Positions 15,696-25,040 of a DNA stretch of 64,000 nucleotides are shown piece after piece. The stretch's first letter is position 1, and every line of letters begins with the position of its first letter. Origin of the DNA: Amycolatopsis tolypomycina (GTDB lineage Bacteria > Actinomycetota > Actinomycetes > Mycobacteriales > Pseudonocardiaceae); contig NZ_FNSO01000004.1 of the NCBI RefSeq assembly GCF_900105945.1, positions 2,108,001 through 2,172,000 of the forward strand, given 5' to 3'. The notes beneath the pieces were generated by a model. That model saw nothing but the letters and a program-made list of their open reading frames with translations. It ran no database searches and was not told where the DNA came from. Made by a program: the position numbers and the translations under genes.

Positions 15696-16577
15696 GTGGA
15701 TCTGGGGACCCTGCGGCAGTTCCTCGTGGTGGCCCGGCTGGAGCACCTCAGCCGCGCGGCCGAAGAGCTGCGCGTCGCCCAGCCGTCGCTGAGCCGGACC
15801 ATCGCCCGGCTGGAGAACGAGCTGGGCACGCCGCTGTTCGACCGGGCCGGGCGGCTGCGGCTCAACGACGCCGGCCGGCTCTTCCGCGGCTACGTCGAAC
15901 GCGCACTCGGGGAGCTCGACGCGGGACGCCGCGCGGTCGCCGACGCGACGGGCGAGGGCTTCGGCACCGTGCGGCTCGCGTCGGAAACCTTCCTCACCCT
16001 GACCCGGCCGCTCGCCGCGTTCAAGCGGGCCCACCCGGACGTCGAGGTCGAACTGCACCAGCTGCCCGCCGACGCGATGGCGCGAGCCCTGCGTGCCCAG
16101 GAGATCGACCTGTGCGTGGCGTCGCAACCGATTCCCGACGAGGGCTTGGCCGGCGTGCAGCTGCTCGACGAGCCGGTGCTGGTGGCCACGCCGCTCGGGC
16201 ACCGGCTGGCGGACCGCGCCTCGGTGCGCGTCGAAGACCTCGCCGGCGAACCGTTCGTCACCGCCCGGCGCGGGCACTGGCACCGCCGCCTGCTCGACCG
16301 GCTCTTCGCCGCCCGCGACCTGACCCCGAAGATCGTCTTCGAGGGCGACGAGCCCGGCGCGATCCAGGAACTCATCAGCGCGGGCCTGGGCATCGGGCTC
16401 AACCCGGCCATGGCGCGCCGGGTTTCCGCGCAGGTGCCGGTCGTCTGGCTCCCGGTCGACAGCCCGGACTGCCGTCGCACGATCACGCTGTTCTGGGCCG
16501 CGGGCGACCGGCTGCCCGCCGCGGCCCGGCTGATGCGCACCACGCTCACCGGCTGGGAGTGGGACCCTCCGTCGTGA
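15696..16577 (+). CDS. LysR-family transcriptional regulator
   Basis: A 293-residue LysR protein: N-terminal winged helix (LRQFLVVARLEHLSRAAEEL, with the recognition segment QPSLSRTIARLENELG, residues 5-42) and a C-terminal periplasmic-binding-like effector domain. GGGAGG lies five bases before the GTG. It is divergent from the membrane protein/oxidase pair, the usual arrangement for a LysR target. Its 3' end overlaps the last 32 bases of a decayed transporter gene on the other strand. Confidence 0.9.
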   Translation: MDLGTLRQFLVVARLEHLSRAAEELRVAQPSLSRTIARLENELGTPLFDRAGRLRLNDAGRLFRGYVERALGELDAGRRAVADATGEGFGTVRLASETFLTLTRPLAAFKRAHPDVEVELHQLPADAMARALRAQEIDLCVASQPIPDEGLAGVQLLDEPVLVATPLGHRLADRASVRVEDLAGEPFVTARRGHWHRRLLDRLFAARDLTPKIVFEGDEPGAIQELISAGLGIGLNPAMARRVSAQVPVVWLPVDSPDCRRTITLFWAAGDRLPAAARLMRTTLTGWEWDPPS

Positions 16578-17115
16578 TCCCGGCGAGGAAGTGGCGCTGC
16601 GCCAGGAAGATCAGCGGCCGCGGCCTCGAACACCTCGCGCGGCAGGCCGAGGAAGAACTGGCGCAGCAGGAAGATGTAGAACGCGCTGCCGAACAGGTTC
16701 CCGGCCCACAGCGGCACCTGCGTGTGCGCCAGGCCCACGCTGTTCCAGATCAGGTACACGGGATCATCGTCACCGCGGCCGGCAGCATCATCGTCGCCAG
16801 CACCAGGCCGAAGAGCGCGTTGCGGCCCGGGAAGCGGAAGTACGCGAAACCGAACGCCACCAGCGAACTGGTCAGCGTCACGGCGACGGCCGCCGCGAGC
16901 GACACGACCACGCTGTTGAGCAGCCAGGCCGCGACCGGCGCGGCCCGCCAGATCTCGACGTAGTTGTCCCAGGCCCAGGTGCGGGGGATCAGCACGTTGT
17001 CGAAGACCTGGGCGCGCGGCTTCACCGACGCGCTGAGCAGCCAGACGAACGGGTAGAGGAACAGCACGGTCGCCGCGGAGAGGGCGAGCCGGCGGGCCGC
17101 CTGCCGCGCCGTCAC
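16546..17115 (-). pseudogene. Broken sugar ABC permease (MalG type)
   Basis: Two lesions are readable. A one-base deletion near 16759 breaks MTMIPVYLIW (the frame reads VTMIPCT then stop, while the next frame continues VYLIWNSVGL). A large internal deletion near 16630 removes about 90-100 residues, including the EAA loop and the last helices: LRQFFLGLPREVFEAA is followed directly, in another frame, by LIFLAQRHFLAGITTEG, the normal MalG-type C-terminus. The GTG start overlaps the preceding permease stop, so the original operon order is preserved. Not functional. Confidence 0.88.
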
Positions 17116-17817
17116 CGGTCGGCGCCTTCGTAGTAGACGAACCGGCGGCTCAGCCGCACCTGCACGAGCGTGATCGCCAGGACCACGACGAACAGCAGCC
17201 ACGCCATCGCCGACGCGTACCCGAGGTGGAGGAACTCGAACGCCTGCCGGAACAGGTAGATCAGGTAGAACAGGGCAGCGTCGTTGCTGTAGGTCGCCGA
17301 GGCCGCGGAGCCGTAGAACGCGGTGTAGGCCTCGTCGAACGACTGCAGCGCCGCGATCGTCTGGACGATGAGTGTGAAGAACAGCGCCCCGCTTGGCACG
17401 CCACGCAACGCGGCCAGGTAGATGATCACCGTGCTGCCCACCGACCACAGGTTCATGAGCACCAGCCCCGGTTTCACCCACGGCCCGTCGGTGCTCCACT
17501 GTGGACCGTCGATGCCGGCCAGCCCGAGCGCGGCGTTGACCAGGCCGGCCTGGCCGTTGAACAGGATGAGGAACAGCACGCCGACGGCGACCTTCGGGGT
17601 GATCTCGGGCAGGTGGAACACCGTGCGGAAGAACCCGGCCGACCGGCGCCCCGCCCGCGTGAGCAGGGAGGCCAGCGCCAGCGAGACGGCCATCGTGGCG
17701 GGCACCGACATGAGGGTGTAGACCAGCGTGTTGCCCAGGCTCGTGCGCACCGCCGGGTCTTCGAGGAGCCGCTAGGAAGGCATAGGCGGCCCAGGTTTCC
17801 TGCGTCCGGCGCTTCAC
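17112..17817 (-). pseudogene. Broken sugar ABC permease (MalF type)
   Basis: The first codons (RTQETWAAYAFLA, from GTG 17817) match a normal MalF-type start. After about 15 codons the sequence jumps, with a frame change, to RLLEDPAVRTSLGNTLVYT, so roughly 60-80 residues carrying the first helix are deleted near 17770. The remaining 212-residue frame (17112-17750) keeps the other helices, ending in VRLSRRFVYYEGADR. It could only make a truncated protein. The stop of the binding-protein gene overlaps its start and its stop overlaps the next permease. Confidence 0.85.
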
Positions 17818-18832
17818 CGGGCGGCGTCCAGCGCGCGCTGGGCTTCCTGCTGGGCCTGGCGCAGGGCCTCAGCGGGCTGCTGCTCGCCCGAGAGCACCCG
17901 GTTGACGGCGTTCTGCCAGGCCGTCTTGAACTCCGAGCCGGCCGGGGACGCGGGCATGGTGAAGGCACTTTCCTGGGCTTTCAGCACGGTCCGCACGGCG
18001 GCGTCGAACGCCGGCCGGTCCTCGAGTTGCACCAGGGTGCCGAAGATCTCCTGCGCGCTGCCGGTGACCCAGTCGACCGGGGCGCCCGCGGTGTCGGTGA
18101 AGGGCGCCGCCGAGACCCGGACGTTGGGGGAGTGGTTGGCGAGGACGTTGAGGGACCAGTCGTCCATCAGGGTGGCCGCCAGCTGGCCCTGCTTGAACGC
18201 GTTCTTCTCGCCGAAGAAGTCGAAGGAGTCCTGGAACGCCTTCACCGCGCTCCAGTCGCCCTGGGCGTCGATCAGCGACTTGGCGCACTGCAGGGCGTCG
18301 GCCAGCCGCGGGTCGTCGAGGTGCGCGGTGCGGCCGTCGTCGCTGAGCATCTGCACGCCGTTGGCCTTGGCCCACAGCGGGAGGAACTCCGGGATCTTGG
18401 GGTCGGACCCGATCCGCGACAGGCCGCTGCCGGTGCGGACGGTGAGTTTCTGCGCGGCCGTGGCCAGCTTGGCGCGGTCGGTGAGGTCTCGGGGCGTGAA
18501 GCCGCTTCCGGCGACGGCGGCGTCGTTGACCAGCAGGACCCGGTTGTCGTAGAACTCGGGCAGCCCGTAGACCTTGCCGTCGAGGGTGACTTCCTTGAGC
18601 GCGGCGGGCCGGTACCGGGAGACGTCGATGCGCTGCTTCGCGATGCAGTCGGTGAGCGGTTCGAGGGTGCCGCGCGCGGCGTAGGTGCCGAGCAGCTGCC
18701 GGTCGAGGTAGACGAGGTCGGGCGGCGCGTGCGAGCGACGGAGGCGAGGAACTGCTGGGCGTCGAAGGCGCTGCCGCCGACCTTGACGGTGGCCGGCGCG
18801 ATCGCCTTTCCGGCCAGAAGTTTCCGCACCAT
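17814..18832 (-). pseudogene. Broken extracellular sugar-binding protein
   Basis: The long 3' part (17814 to about 18725) reads as a type 1 solute-binding protein (PPDLVYLDRQLLGTYAARG, then GKVYGLPEFYDNRVLLVN, then MDDWSLNVLANHSPN). Upstream, another frame from ATG 18832 gives KVGGSAFDAQQFLASVART, which continues it after a one-base deletion near 18728. The normal signal peptide and lipobox are missing, so the 5' end is also deleted. A GGGAGGGG ribosome-binding site precedes the ATG. This was the first gene of the decayed transporter operon. Confidence 0.85.
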
Positions 18833-18888
18833 GGCACACCCCTCCCGAAGGCGGCGCGGATGCCCACGGGACGGCGGGACAAACCGGT

Positions 18889-20103
18889 TCAGCGCGGCCA
18901 GGGGTTGGGACGGCAGACGGCACCGTCGGGCTTGACCTTGCCGGCGGCCCCGGGTTCGGCCCGGTTGAGGTCCGCGAGGTAGGTGTTGGACAGCCCGAAG
19001 GTCTGCTGCATCATCACCGGCGCCGGTGCCCCGGGGGCGGGACAGCCGACGTGGCCGAAGCCGAGGGCGTGCCCCATCTCGTGGTTGATGGCGTAGGTGC
19101 GGTAGCCGACCAGGTCGCCGTCGTAGGAGTGGGCACCGCGCAACCACCGGGCGAGGTTGACGACGATCCGGTGCTCGCGCGCGAGGCGGCACGAGGAGTC
19201 GTAGGGGATGGAGAAGCCGCAGAGGTCCGGGCGCCGGGCGGTGCCGGGCGTGGTGAGGCTGATCCGCACGGCGGGGTCGTCGTCGACCCGCCGGAAGGTG
19301 ACCCCGGACCAGCCCCGCGGATCGGCGAGGATGGCGTCGACGTCGTGGTCGAACCCGCGGAGGTCGACACCGTCTTCGACTTCGACGGTGTAGGTGAGGA
19401 TCTTCGGCCCGGCCCCGAGGTCCCGGGGTGGTCCGGGAACGACGTGCCAGGTCCCGCCGCCGGTTTCGGTGACGGGAACACCATCGGGAAGGGCAGCGGG
19501 TTCGGGCTTGGCCGTCGGGGTGGTGGTCTGGACGGTGGGCTGCGCGGAGGCAACCCCGGAGACCCGTCGCGGCTCGGCGGCTTGCGGAGTGAGGAGAAGG
19601 GCAAGAGCGAGGGCCACGGCGAACACGAGAACGGCGGGCGGCCACCAGTCGGTGGTCGCGGGCCGGGAGGCCGGGGCGGGCAGCGCGAGGGTGGGCAGTG
19701 GGGGCGCGACGGCGGGCGGCCGCGGGACTCGCGGAGCCGGCGGGCCGACGGAAAGGGCGGGGGCGATCGCTTGCCGGGATGAGGGGGTGTGCGGTTCGGG
19801 TTGGGTCGCCGGTGCATGAGCGTTGGTTTGCCGGGCCGCGGGGGTGCGAGGCTCGGGTTCGGTGGCCGGCGGGTGGGTTGGGGGCGCGGTTTCGGTGGTG
19901 GCCCGCAGCTCGAGCTCGGCCGCCGGAGCCGCCGCTTCGGTGGCGATCCGTGGTTCGGGCGGCGCCGCGTCCGGCATCGCCGGGTGCGCCGGGGCGACAC
20001 GCGCAGTGGTGACCGGCGCGGCAGGCGCCGGGATCCGACTCGCCCTCGTCGCCTCCTGCCCCGGCCGGCGCCGCGGCTGGGGCAGCCAGTCCACGCGGGC
20101 CAT
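18889..20103 (-). CDS. DUF3152 membrane-anchored zinc metalloprotease-like protein
   Basis: A 404-residue protein (from ATG 20103). The first 150 residues are Pro/Ala/Glu-rich and low complexity; one membrane helix follows (WWPPAVLVFAVALALALLL) and then an extracellular DUF3152 domain. The domain carries the metzincin-like motif HEMGHALGFGH, which should bind zinc, followed by a Met-containing turn (PAPVMMQQTFG). Cysteines in LCGFS/SSCRL and HVGCP/AVCRP may form disulfides. The start lies just beyond the stop of the upstream deacetylase gene, so the two are probably co-transcribed. Substrate unknown. Confidence 0.82.
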   Translation of the reverse strand: MARVDWLPQPRRRPGQEATRASRIPAPAAPVTTARVAPAHPAMPDAAPPEPRIATEAAAPAAELELRATTETAPPTHPPATEPEPRTPAARQTNAHAPATQPEPHTPSSRQAIAPALSVGPPAPRVPRPPAVAPPLPTLALPAPASRPATTDWWPPAVLVFAVALALALLLTPQAAEPRRVSGVASAQPTVQTTTPTAKPEPAALPDGVPVTETGGGTWHVVPGPPRDLGAGPKILTYTVEVEDGVDLRGFDHDVDAILADPRGWSGVTFRRVDDDPAVRISLTTPGTARRPDLCGFSIPYDSSCRLAREHRIVVNLARWLRGAHSYDGDLVGYRTYAINHEMGHALGFGHVGCPAPGAPAPVMMQQTFGLSNTYLADLNRAEPGAAGKVKPDGAVCRPNPWPR

Positions 20104-20113
20104 CGGGTGCCGT

Positions 20114-21121
20114 TCAGTAGCCAAGGCCCACGCTCGCACACTCCGGTGCCACCGCGGCCGCCGACTTCGGGTACGACACCGTCGACGGGTCGCCGTCGGA
20201 GGTGTAGCGGTGGCCGGTCGGGGCGGCCAGCTCGGCGAGCCAGTGGGAAGATCCGTACTGCGCCTCCGGGCCCGTCGACTGGGAGCGGATCCGCGGGATC
20301 GCGCCGGGGTCGAACGCCGCCGCGCACGGGGACGGTGCCGGCCCCGCGCCCACCAGCAGCGCGCCGCCGTACGTGTAGCCCGGGCCCTGCAGGGCCAGCC
20401 CCCGGCGGCGCGGGCTGCTCCCGTACGGCAGCGCCAGCGTCGCCGGCCGGTAGCCCGGGACAGCCTGGCGGATCAGCGCGTCCTCCTCGGCGATCGCCGC
20501 CGTCGCCGCCGATTCCGTTGCCGTGCGCAGGTTCGTGTGGCGGCGCGTGTGGTTGCCGATCTCGAAACCGTGGCCGGCCAGCCAGCGCAGCGCGCGGCCG
20601 TCCGCGTCGCCGCCGAACGGGTGCTCGTTGACGTACAGGCTCGCGACCGGCCGGAACCGCGGGTGCGCCGCCGCGACGTCCAGCAGGATGCGGACCGCCG
20701 TGCCCGGCTCCGGTTGTCCCTGCGGCGTGAGGTGGAACGCGCTCGGGTCGCCGTCGTCGAAGGTCAGGACCACCGGGTGCGCGCCGGCCGGCAGGTCGAG
20801 CCGGCGGGACACCAGTTCCGCCGTCGTGACCGGGACGTAGTCCTCGGCCGCGAGCCGTTCGAGCTCCGCGGTGAAGTCGGCGGGCGTGCGGTCGTACACC
20901 GACCGCGGCTGCGCGACGATGCGGTGGTACATCAGCACCGGCACCCGGCCGAGCTCGTCGGCGCCCAGCTGCCGCGCGGCGGCGGGCGTGATGCGGACCG
21001 GCGCGGCGGCGGGCGCCGGCCGCGGTGCCGGGGACGCCGGGGCGACCGGCGCGGGACCGCCGCAGGCCGCCAGCGCGAGGAGGGTGGTGAACCCGGCACC
21101 GAACCGGAAAAGGCAACGCAT
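20114..21121 (-). CDS. Polysaccharide deacetylase lipoprotein
   Basis: A 335-residue exported NodB-type deacetylase. The ATG at 21121 gives a lipoprotein signal with lipobox LAAC. The catalytic motifs are present: VLTFDDGDPS (acid/base and metal Asp) and HTRRHTNL (metal His pair), with VPVLMYHRI before them and LALPYGSS after. It probably deacetylates a cell-wall or secreted polysaccharide at the membrane face. An in-frame upstream start would disrupt the signal peptide. It is divergent from the lipoprotein at 21316. Confidence 0.88.
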   Translation of the reverse strand: MRCLFRFGAGFTTLLALAACGGPAPVAPASPAPRPAPAAAPVRITPAAARQLGADELGRVPVLMYHRIVAQPRSVYDRTPADFTAELERLAAEDYVPVTTAELVSRRLDLPAGAHPVVLTFDDGDPSAFHLTPQGQPEPGTAVRILLDVAAAHPRFRPVASLYVNEHPFGGDADGRALRWLAGHGFEIGNHTRRHTNLRTATESAATAAIAEEDALIRQAVPGYRPATLALPYGSSPRRRGLALQGPGYTYGGALLVGAGPAPSPCAAAFDPGAIPRIRSQSTGPEAQYGSSHWLAELAAPTGHRYTSDGDPSTVSYPKSAAAVAPECASVGLGY

Positions 21122-21315
21122 GCCGGAAGTGTGCGTCCGGCCCGCCGCGGGTGCGGGCCGGGCCACCGGGTCGGGTGAGCCCGGAATTGCCAGCCACCGC
21201 CCGGAAAACGACGTTTCCCCAGGCCGGGGCCATGGGCCGGGAACACGCCGCGGCACGATTCGGTGATCGCCGGAAAACGCGTTTGCCGAAGATCGGCGCC
21301 GGGTATTTTCCCGCG

Positions 21316-22257
21316 ATGGTCCCGAAAAAGGCGGTCGCCGCCGAACGAACCTTCGATCGACGCCTGGTCCTCACCGCCGCTCTCGCGGGCTTGGCCACGA
21401 GTGCCTGCGGGGCGGTGCAGCGGGGGCAGGTGCTCGCCGTGCCGGCCCCGGCCGCCGTCGCCGCCGAGCCGCCGCCACCACCGCCGAACCCGCTCGAAAA
21501 AGGCCTGCTCGTCGGCTTTTGCGGAGCGCCGGGCGCGAAGGCGCTCGGCCGCATGACCGGTGATCTCGCCGAAGCCGGCCGCGCGCTGCGGCGCCAGATC
21601 GGGACGTTCCCGCCGGGACGTCCGGTCACCCCGGTCGTCGAGCTGATCGCCACGACCGTCCACCGCTCGCCGGGCGAGGACGGCATGTTCCGCAGCCGCT
21701 GCGACGACTCGACCGTGCGCGAGTACCTCGACGCCGCGCGGGCGCTGAACGGCTTGCTCCTGCTGAACATCCAGCCCGGCCGCGCCGACTTCCTGCCCGA
21801 GGTCAAGGCCTACGAGCGCTGGCTGACCGAGCCCGACGTCGGCGTCGCGCTCGACCCCGAGTGGGCGGTCGAACCGGGCGTGATCCCGGGCCGGAAGTTC
21901 GGCCGCACGACCGGCGGCGAGCTCGACGAGGTGGCCCGCTACCTCGGCGGCCTGGCCGAGGCGCACCACCTGCCCGCCAAGGTGATGATCTACCACCAGG
22001 TGGCGGCGTCCGTGGTGCGCGACGAGCAGCTCCTGCTGCCGCACCAGGGAGTTTCGGTCGTCAAGGTCGTCGATGGCATCGGTTCGGCCGCGGCGAAGAA
22101 GGCGACGTGGAAGACGCTGATGAAGACGATCCCCGGCCACGTCCGGCCGGGCTTCAAGCTGTTCTTCGAGGAGGACACCCGCCGCGGCGCGGACCTGATG
22201 ACCCCGGCGGAAGTGCTGGCGCTGACCCCGACGCCCGCCTACGTCGTCTACGAATAA
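21316..22257 (+). CDS. Secreted lipoprotein, hydrolase-like fold, unknown function
   Basis: A 313-residue protein beginning with a signal peptide that contains a twin-arginine-like pair and a lipobox-like SAC (FDRRLVLTAALAGLATSACG). The mature part has a Pro-rich linker and a domain with LLLNIQPGRADF, VALDPEW and VMIYHQV strands, reminiscent of TIM-barrel glycoside-hydrolase-like proteins, but no family is recognised with confidence. It is divergent from the polysaccharide deacetylase, suggesting an envelope role. A strong terminator follows 14 bp after the stop. Confidence 0.75.
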   Translation: MVPKKAVAAERTFDRRLVLTAALAGLATSACGAVQRGQVLAVPAPAAVAAEPPPPPPNPLEKGLLVGFCGAPGAKALGRMTGDLAEAGRALRRQIGTFPPGRPVTPVVELIATTVHRSPGEDGMFRSRCDDSTVREYLDAARALNGLLLLNIQPGRADFLPEVKAYERWLTEPDVGVALDPEWAVEPGVIPGRKFGRTTGGELDEVARYLGGLAEAHHLPAKVMIYHQVAASVVRDEQLLLPHQGVSVVKVVDGIGSAAAKKATWKTLMKTIPGHVRPGFKLFFEEDTRRGADLMTPAEVLALTPTPAYVVYE

Positions 22258-22270
22258 CCCGAGGCGAGAG

Positions 22271-22301
22271 GCCCGGTGCGGTCCGCCGCACCGGGCTTTT
22301 T
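22271..22301 (+). terminator. Rho-independent terminator
   Basis: Perfect 11-bp stem GCCCGGTGCGG / CCGCACCGGGC with a four-base loop, followed by TTTTT (22297-22301). It ends the lipoprotein transcript. Confidence 0.9.
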
Positions 22302-22386
22302 CCTGCCCGGGGACGACGAAAGCCCGGCGCGGAGGGGGATCCGCGCCGGGCCGTCGCCGGCTTCTCCGTCCGGGGGTCCGGCCGGC

Positions 22387-22857
22387 CTAGCCGACCGGGA
22401 CGGGCAGCCCGCCGAGAAGGTCGTTCACCAGGGCGGAGAGGCTGATCAGGACGCGCTGCAGCAGCGCGTTGAGCAGGGCGGAAACCGGGGGCAGCGACTG
22501 GCGGGACTCGACCTTGGCGGCGAGGTCGTCGACGCCCTTGCGCGCTTCGGTGGTGTCCTTCTGCGCGGTGGCCGCGCTGTCCTTCGCGGCGGCCTGGATG
22601 GTGTACCGCTTGCCCTGGGCCAGATCGGAGAGCAGCGGGTCGAGGGTGCCGAGCGTGGCTTGCGTGCCGGCCACGTCCCCGTTGTCCGCCCGCGAGACGA
22701 GCTGGTCGCGCAGGCCCTGGACCTCCGCCGCGGCGCTGGTGGTGCTCGACGATCCGCTGCCACCGGGCCCGCCCGCCGTCGCCACCCCCACCCCCGCCAG
22801 TGTCACCGCGGCGGCGGTGACGAACACGGTGAGGGCTCGGGTCAGTGCAGTTTTCAT
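22387..22857 (-). CDS. Small secreted protein, unknown
   Basis: A 156-residue protein with a clear signal peptide (MKTALTRALTVFVTAAAVTLAGVGVATA) and a Gly/Ser-rich start of the mature chain. The rest is mostly helical (EVQGLRDQLVSRADNGDVAG, then ARKGVDDLAAKVESRQ) and ends in a hydrophobic segment LLNALLQRVLISLSALVNDLLGG. AAGGAG precedes the ATG. The family is not recognised. A perfect 16-bp palindrome lies 46 bp upstream of the start. Secreted or surface-associated by inference. Confidence 0.72.
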   Translation of the reverse strand: MKTALTRALTVFVTAAAVTLAGVGVATAGGPGGSGSSSTTSAAAEVQGLRDQLVSRADNGDVAGTQATLGTLDPLLSDLAQGKRYTIQAAAKDSAATAQKDTTEARKGVDDLAAKVESRQSLPPVSALLNALLQRVLISLSALVNDLLGGLPVPVG

Positions 22858-22902
22858 GTCGTACTCCTTGGGGATTGTGCGATGCCGACTGCGATCATGG
22901 TG

Positions 22903-22918
22903 ATCGCCGATCGGCGAT
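22903..22918. promoter_or_regulatory. 16-bp perfect palindrome upstream of secreted protein gene
   Basis: ATCGCCGATCGGCGAT is self-complementary over its full length and lies 46 bp upstream of the secreted protein start at 22857. This is a likely operator; the binding protein is unknown. Confidence 0.5.
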
Positions 22919-23380
22919 AACGCGAGTGGATGCCGGGCGTCGGCGGAGTGCGTTGATTTCGCACGGTGTACGGGGTCGCGGGTTCCCGGGAACAAACATC
23001 GACATCGCGTGAAGCGGGTATTCGACGGTTTTGAGCGGCGGCTACGTTCGGTGATGTCACCACTCGACCGTGTTTCTCGGTTGCGATGGATGGCTGAATC
23101 ACGGGGGTTTTCTTTACCGAAGGTACGAGGGGTGTCAGATTCGGGTGACGCCGGACTTTCACCCGATCGTGAGGTTTAAGCGGAGAATTGGTGGGTAATC
23201 AAGCGCATTTGCCGGGCGGTGGAAAGGCCACTCTTAAGTAGGGTACGATGCGAAAACACTTCTTGCGCGGCGAGTGACTCGCTAATCTGGGTGGCGGTCG
23301 CAGGTCGGTTTTTCCGGCCGTTATGGTGGCCACCTCGGTGCCGAGACCTGACAACTGGGCGCCATTCGGAGAAGGAAACG

Positions 23381-23418
23381 CAGAACGTCCCGACGCCCGA
23401 CGGCGCCGGGACGTTCTG
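23381..23418. terminator. Long intergenic hairpin, no T-tract
   Basis: CAGAACGTCCCG (23381-23392) pairs perfectly with 23407-23418, and the interior adds four more pairs after one mismatch, closing on a four-base loop. It may end transcription from the downstream-facing minus-strand gene (actinomycete terminators often lack a U-run) or act as a structured RNA element. Confidence 0.5.
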
Positions 23419-23808
23419 CGCGAAGAGGAGGAGGGATCCGCGGTGCGCGGCACCAGGGTGACCCGAGGGCTCGGCAGGAGCCGGGTGTGGGGAGAGGGTG
23501 AAGCTCGGGAGCCGGGCGAGGGGAGACCTGGTGTGCGGCAAGGGTGACGGCCGGGTCCTGGTGAGGCCGGGTTGCGGGGCCGGCGGTGCCCCGGCCCCCG
23601 TCGGAGGCCAGGGCTGCCGTGCCCTCGGTGCTCGATCGCGCGGCGCTGCCGGATCTCCATCGCGTGGTGCTCAGGCCGCAGCGCAGTCGCTCGGCGGTCG
23701 GGTGCCCGGCGCTCAAACGCGCGGCGCTCAACCCACCGCACCGCAATCGCCCGGCGACCAATCGCCCGGCAGCCGAGCACCCGGCGGGGACCGGAACTAC
23801 AACGCCCC

Positions 23809-24162
23809 TCAGACGCCGGGCGGGTTCTGCCGCGGCTCGGCCGGCGGGTACGTGTTCGCCGGCGGCTGGTTCGTGCCCGCCGCCGGGTATCCCGCCATCG
23901 CTCCCGGCTTCGGGCCGCGGCGGACCAAGCCTGCCAAGCCCAGCAGGCCCACCAGGCCGAACAGGCCCCACAGGCCGTTGTTGTCGTTGTCGTTGTCGTC
24001 GCGGGCGTTGTCGTTGTCGTCGGTCTGCTGGTGCCACACTGGCGCCGGCTCCGCCGCCAGTGCCGATGCCGCCACTGCCGATGCCGCCACTGCCGATGCC
24101 GGCGTAGCCGCCGTCAGGGCGAATGCCGCCGCCGCCACTGCGGTGCTGAGCAGTTTCTTCAT
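23809..24162 (-). CDS. Secreted WGxxGxxG-type protein
   Basis: A 117-residue protein with a signal peptide (MKKLLSTAVAAAAFALTAATPASA), an Asp/Asn-rich spacer (QTDDNDNARDDNDNDNN) and a hydrophobic helix WGLFGLVGLLGLAGLVRR that matches the WGxxGxxG family sorting or anchor motif, then a Pro-rich tail (about 35 residues). Such proteins are small surface proteins of unknown role; the WG helix followed by arginines may be a membrane-anchoring signal. Here a tail follows the helix, which is less usual. Confidence 0.78.
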   Translation of the reverse strand: MKKLLSTAVAAAAFALTAATPASAVAASAVAASALAAEPAPVWHQQTDDNDNARDDNDNDNNGLWGLFGLVGLLGLAGLVRRGPKPGAMAGYPAAGTNQPPANTYPPAEPRQNPPGV

Positions 24163-24423
24163 CTCGGCTCTTCCTTCCGTTCGGGACGTGGCACTCGGGT
24201 GTACCCCCGATCCTCGCCCTCACTCGCTCCGTCACGGGAACGGGCGAAGAGCCCCGGGTTCTGCGGCACTCACGCGCTTTGTAAGATGGTTCCCGGTTCA
24301 ATCCGGAGCCGGGCAAGGGCGCGCCGGGTGCGCACGTCCGCCTCCGGCCGTCCTTCCCTTTTCTCCGTGCAGTTGCGCATCCGAGCCGGGAAACACCGTC
24401 CACTGCCGTGGACCGGGGGAGGA

Positions 24424-24765
24424 ATGAACACCGAACTCGTCGTCGCGCCGCTCGGTGCGACCTACACGCCACGCCTGATCTGCACCACCGGCGACCGCCT
24501 GATTCACCCGGCGGACGGCCGCAACGACCTCGCCAGGATCGTCGTGCGGTGGGCCCGCGCCTGGGTTCCCGAAACCTGGCCCGCCCGCCAGTACTTCGCC
24601 GCGCTGGGTATCGGTGACGAAGAAAACCCTTGCTACACCGACGAAGACGTCGTCGGGTGGCACCTGCTGCAGCCTCGGCCGGACTCGCTCGCGTGGCGGG
24701 TGCGGTCGGGCGAAATCGACGTCACCACCGCGCTCACGGCCGAAGCCGAGGCCTGGCCCGCCTAG
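24424..24765 (+). CDS. Small hypothetical protein
   Basis: A 113-residue soluble acidic protein with no recognised domain. It has seven tryptophans (for instance WARAWVPETWPARQ) and two cysteines, and no signal or membrane segment. GGGGAGGA lies directly before the ATG. Codon use looks coding (strong third-position GC) and a good terminator follows 10 bp after the stop, supporting a real gene. It is divergent from the WGxxGxxG gene. Confidence 0.68.
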   Translation: MNTELVVAPLGATYTPRLICTTGDRLIHPADGRNDLARIVVRWARAWVPETWPARQYFAALGIGDEENPCYTDEDVVGWHLLQPRPDSLAWRVRSGEIDVTTALTAEAEAWPA

Positions 24766-24775
24766 GAAACCCCGT

Positions 24776-24811
24776 CGAAGAGCCCTGCGCCACCCGGTGC
24801 AGGGCTCTTCG
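24776..24811 (+). terminator. Stem-loop terminator
   Basis: Perfect 13-bp stem CGAAGAGCCCTGC / GCAGGGCTCTTCG with a ten-base loop, just after the small hypothetical gene. There is no marked T-run. Confidence 0.8.
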
Positions 24812-25040
24812 GCATGTCCAAAACTCCTTCCACCACAAGCGAAATCCCGGAAGTGGTTGGCAGCAAACAACTAACCCGATCGGGGCACACGCGGCGCGGT
24901 CAGCGGCTCGCGGTACCCACACGATGGTGGCACGAAGTGGAAACGCCGCCGCGGCATCAGTACGTTTCCCTCACACGGGACGCCGGAACACACATTCACC
25001 GCCGTCCCGTTCTCCGAAATCGTTCACCGAGGAGCAATCC

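Larger units (their letters stand above)
22858..23808. other. About 950 bp without a supported gene
   Basis: No frame here shows convincing coding character. The part from 22930 to 23330 is less GC-rich than its surroundings and probably holds promoter sequence for the minus-strand secreted protein. An inverted repeat of GGGTGA/TCACCC arms lies at about 23139-23166. A long hairpin is described separately. The stretch from 23420 to 23808 is repetitive GC-rich sequence downstream of the WGxxGxxG gene, with no recognisable product. Confidence 0.55.

Noticed and set aside
19014..21806. A 930-codon minus-strand open frame
   Set aside because: It crosses the deacetylase and DUF3152 genes out of frame and reads as Pro/Arg/Ser-rich sequence.
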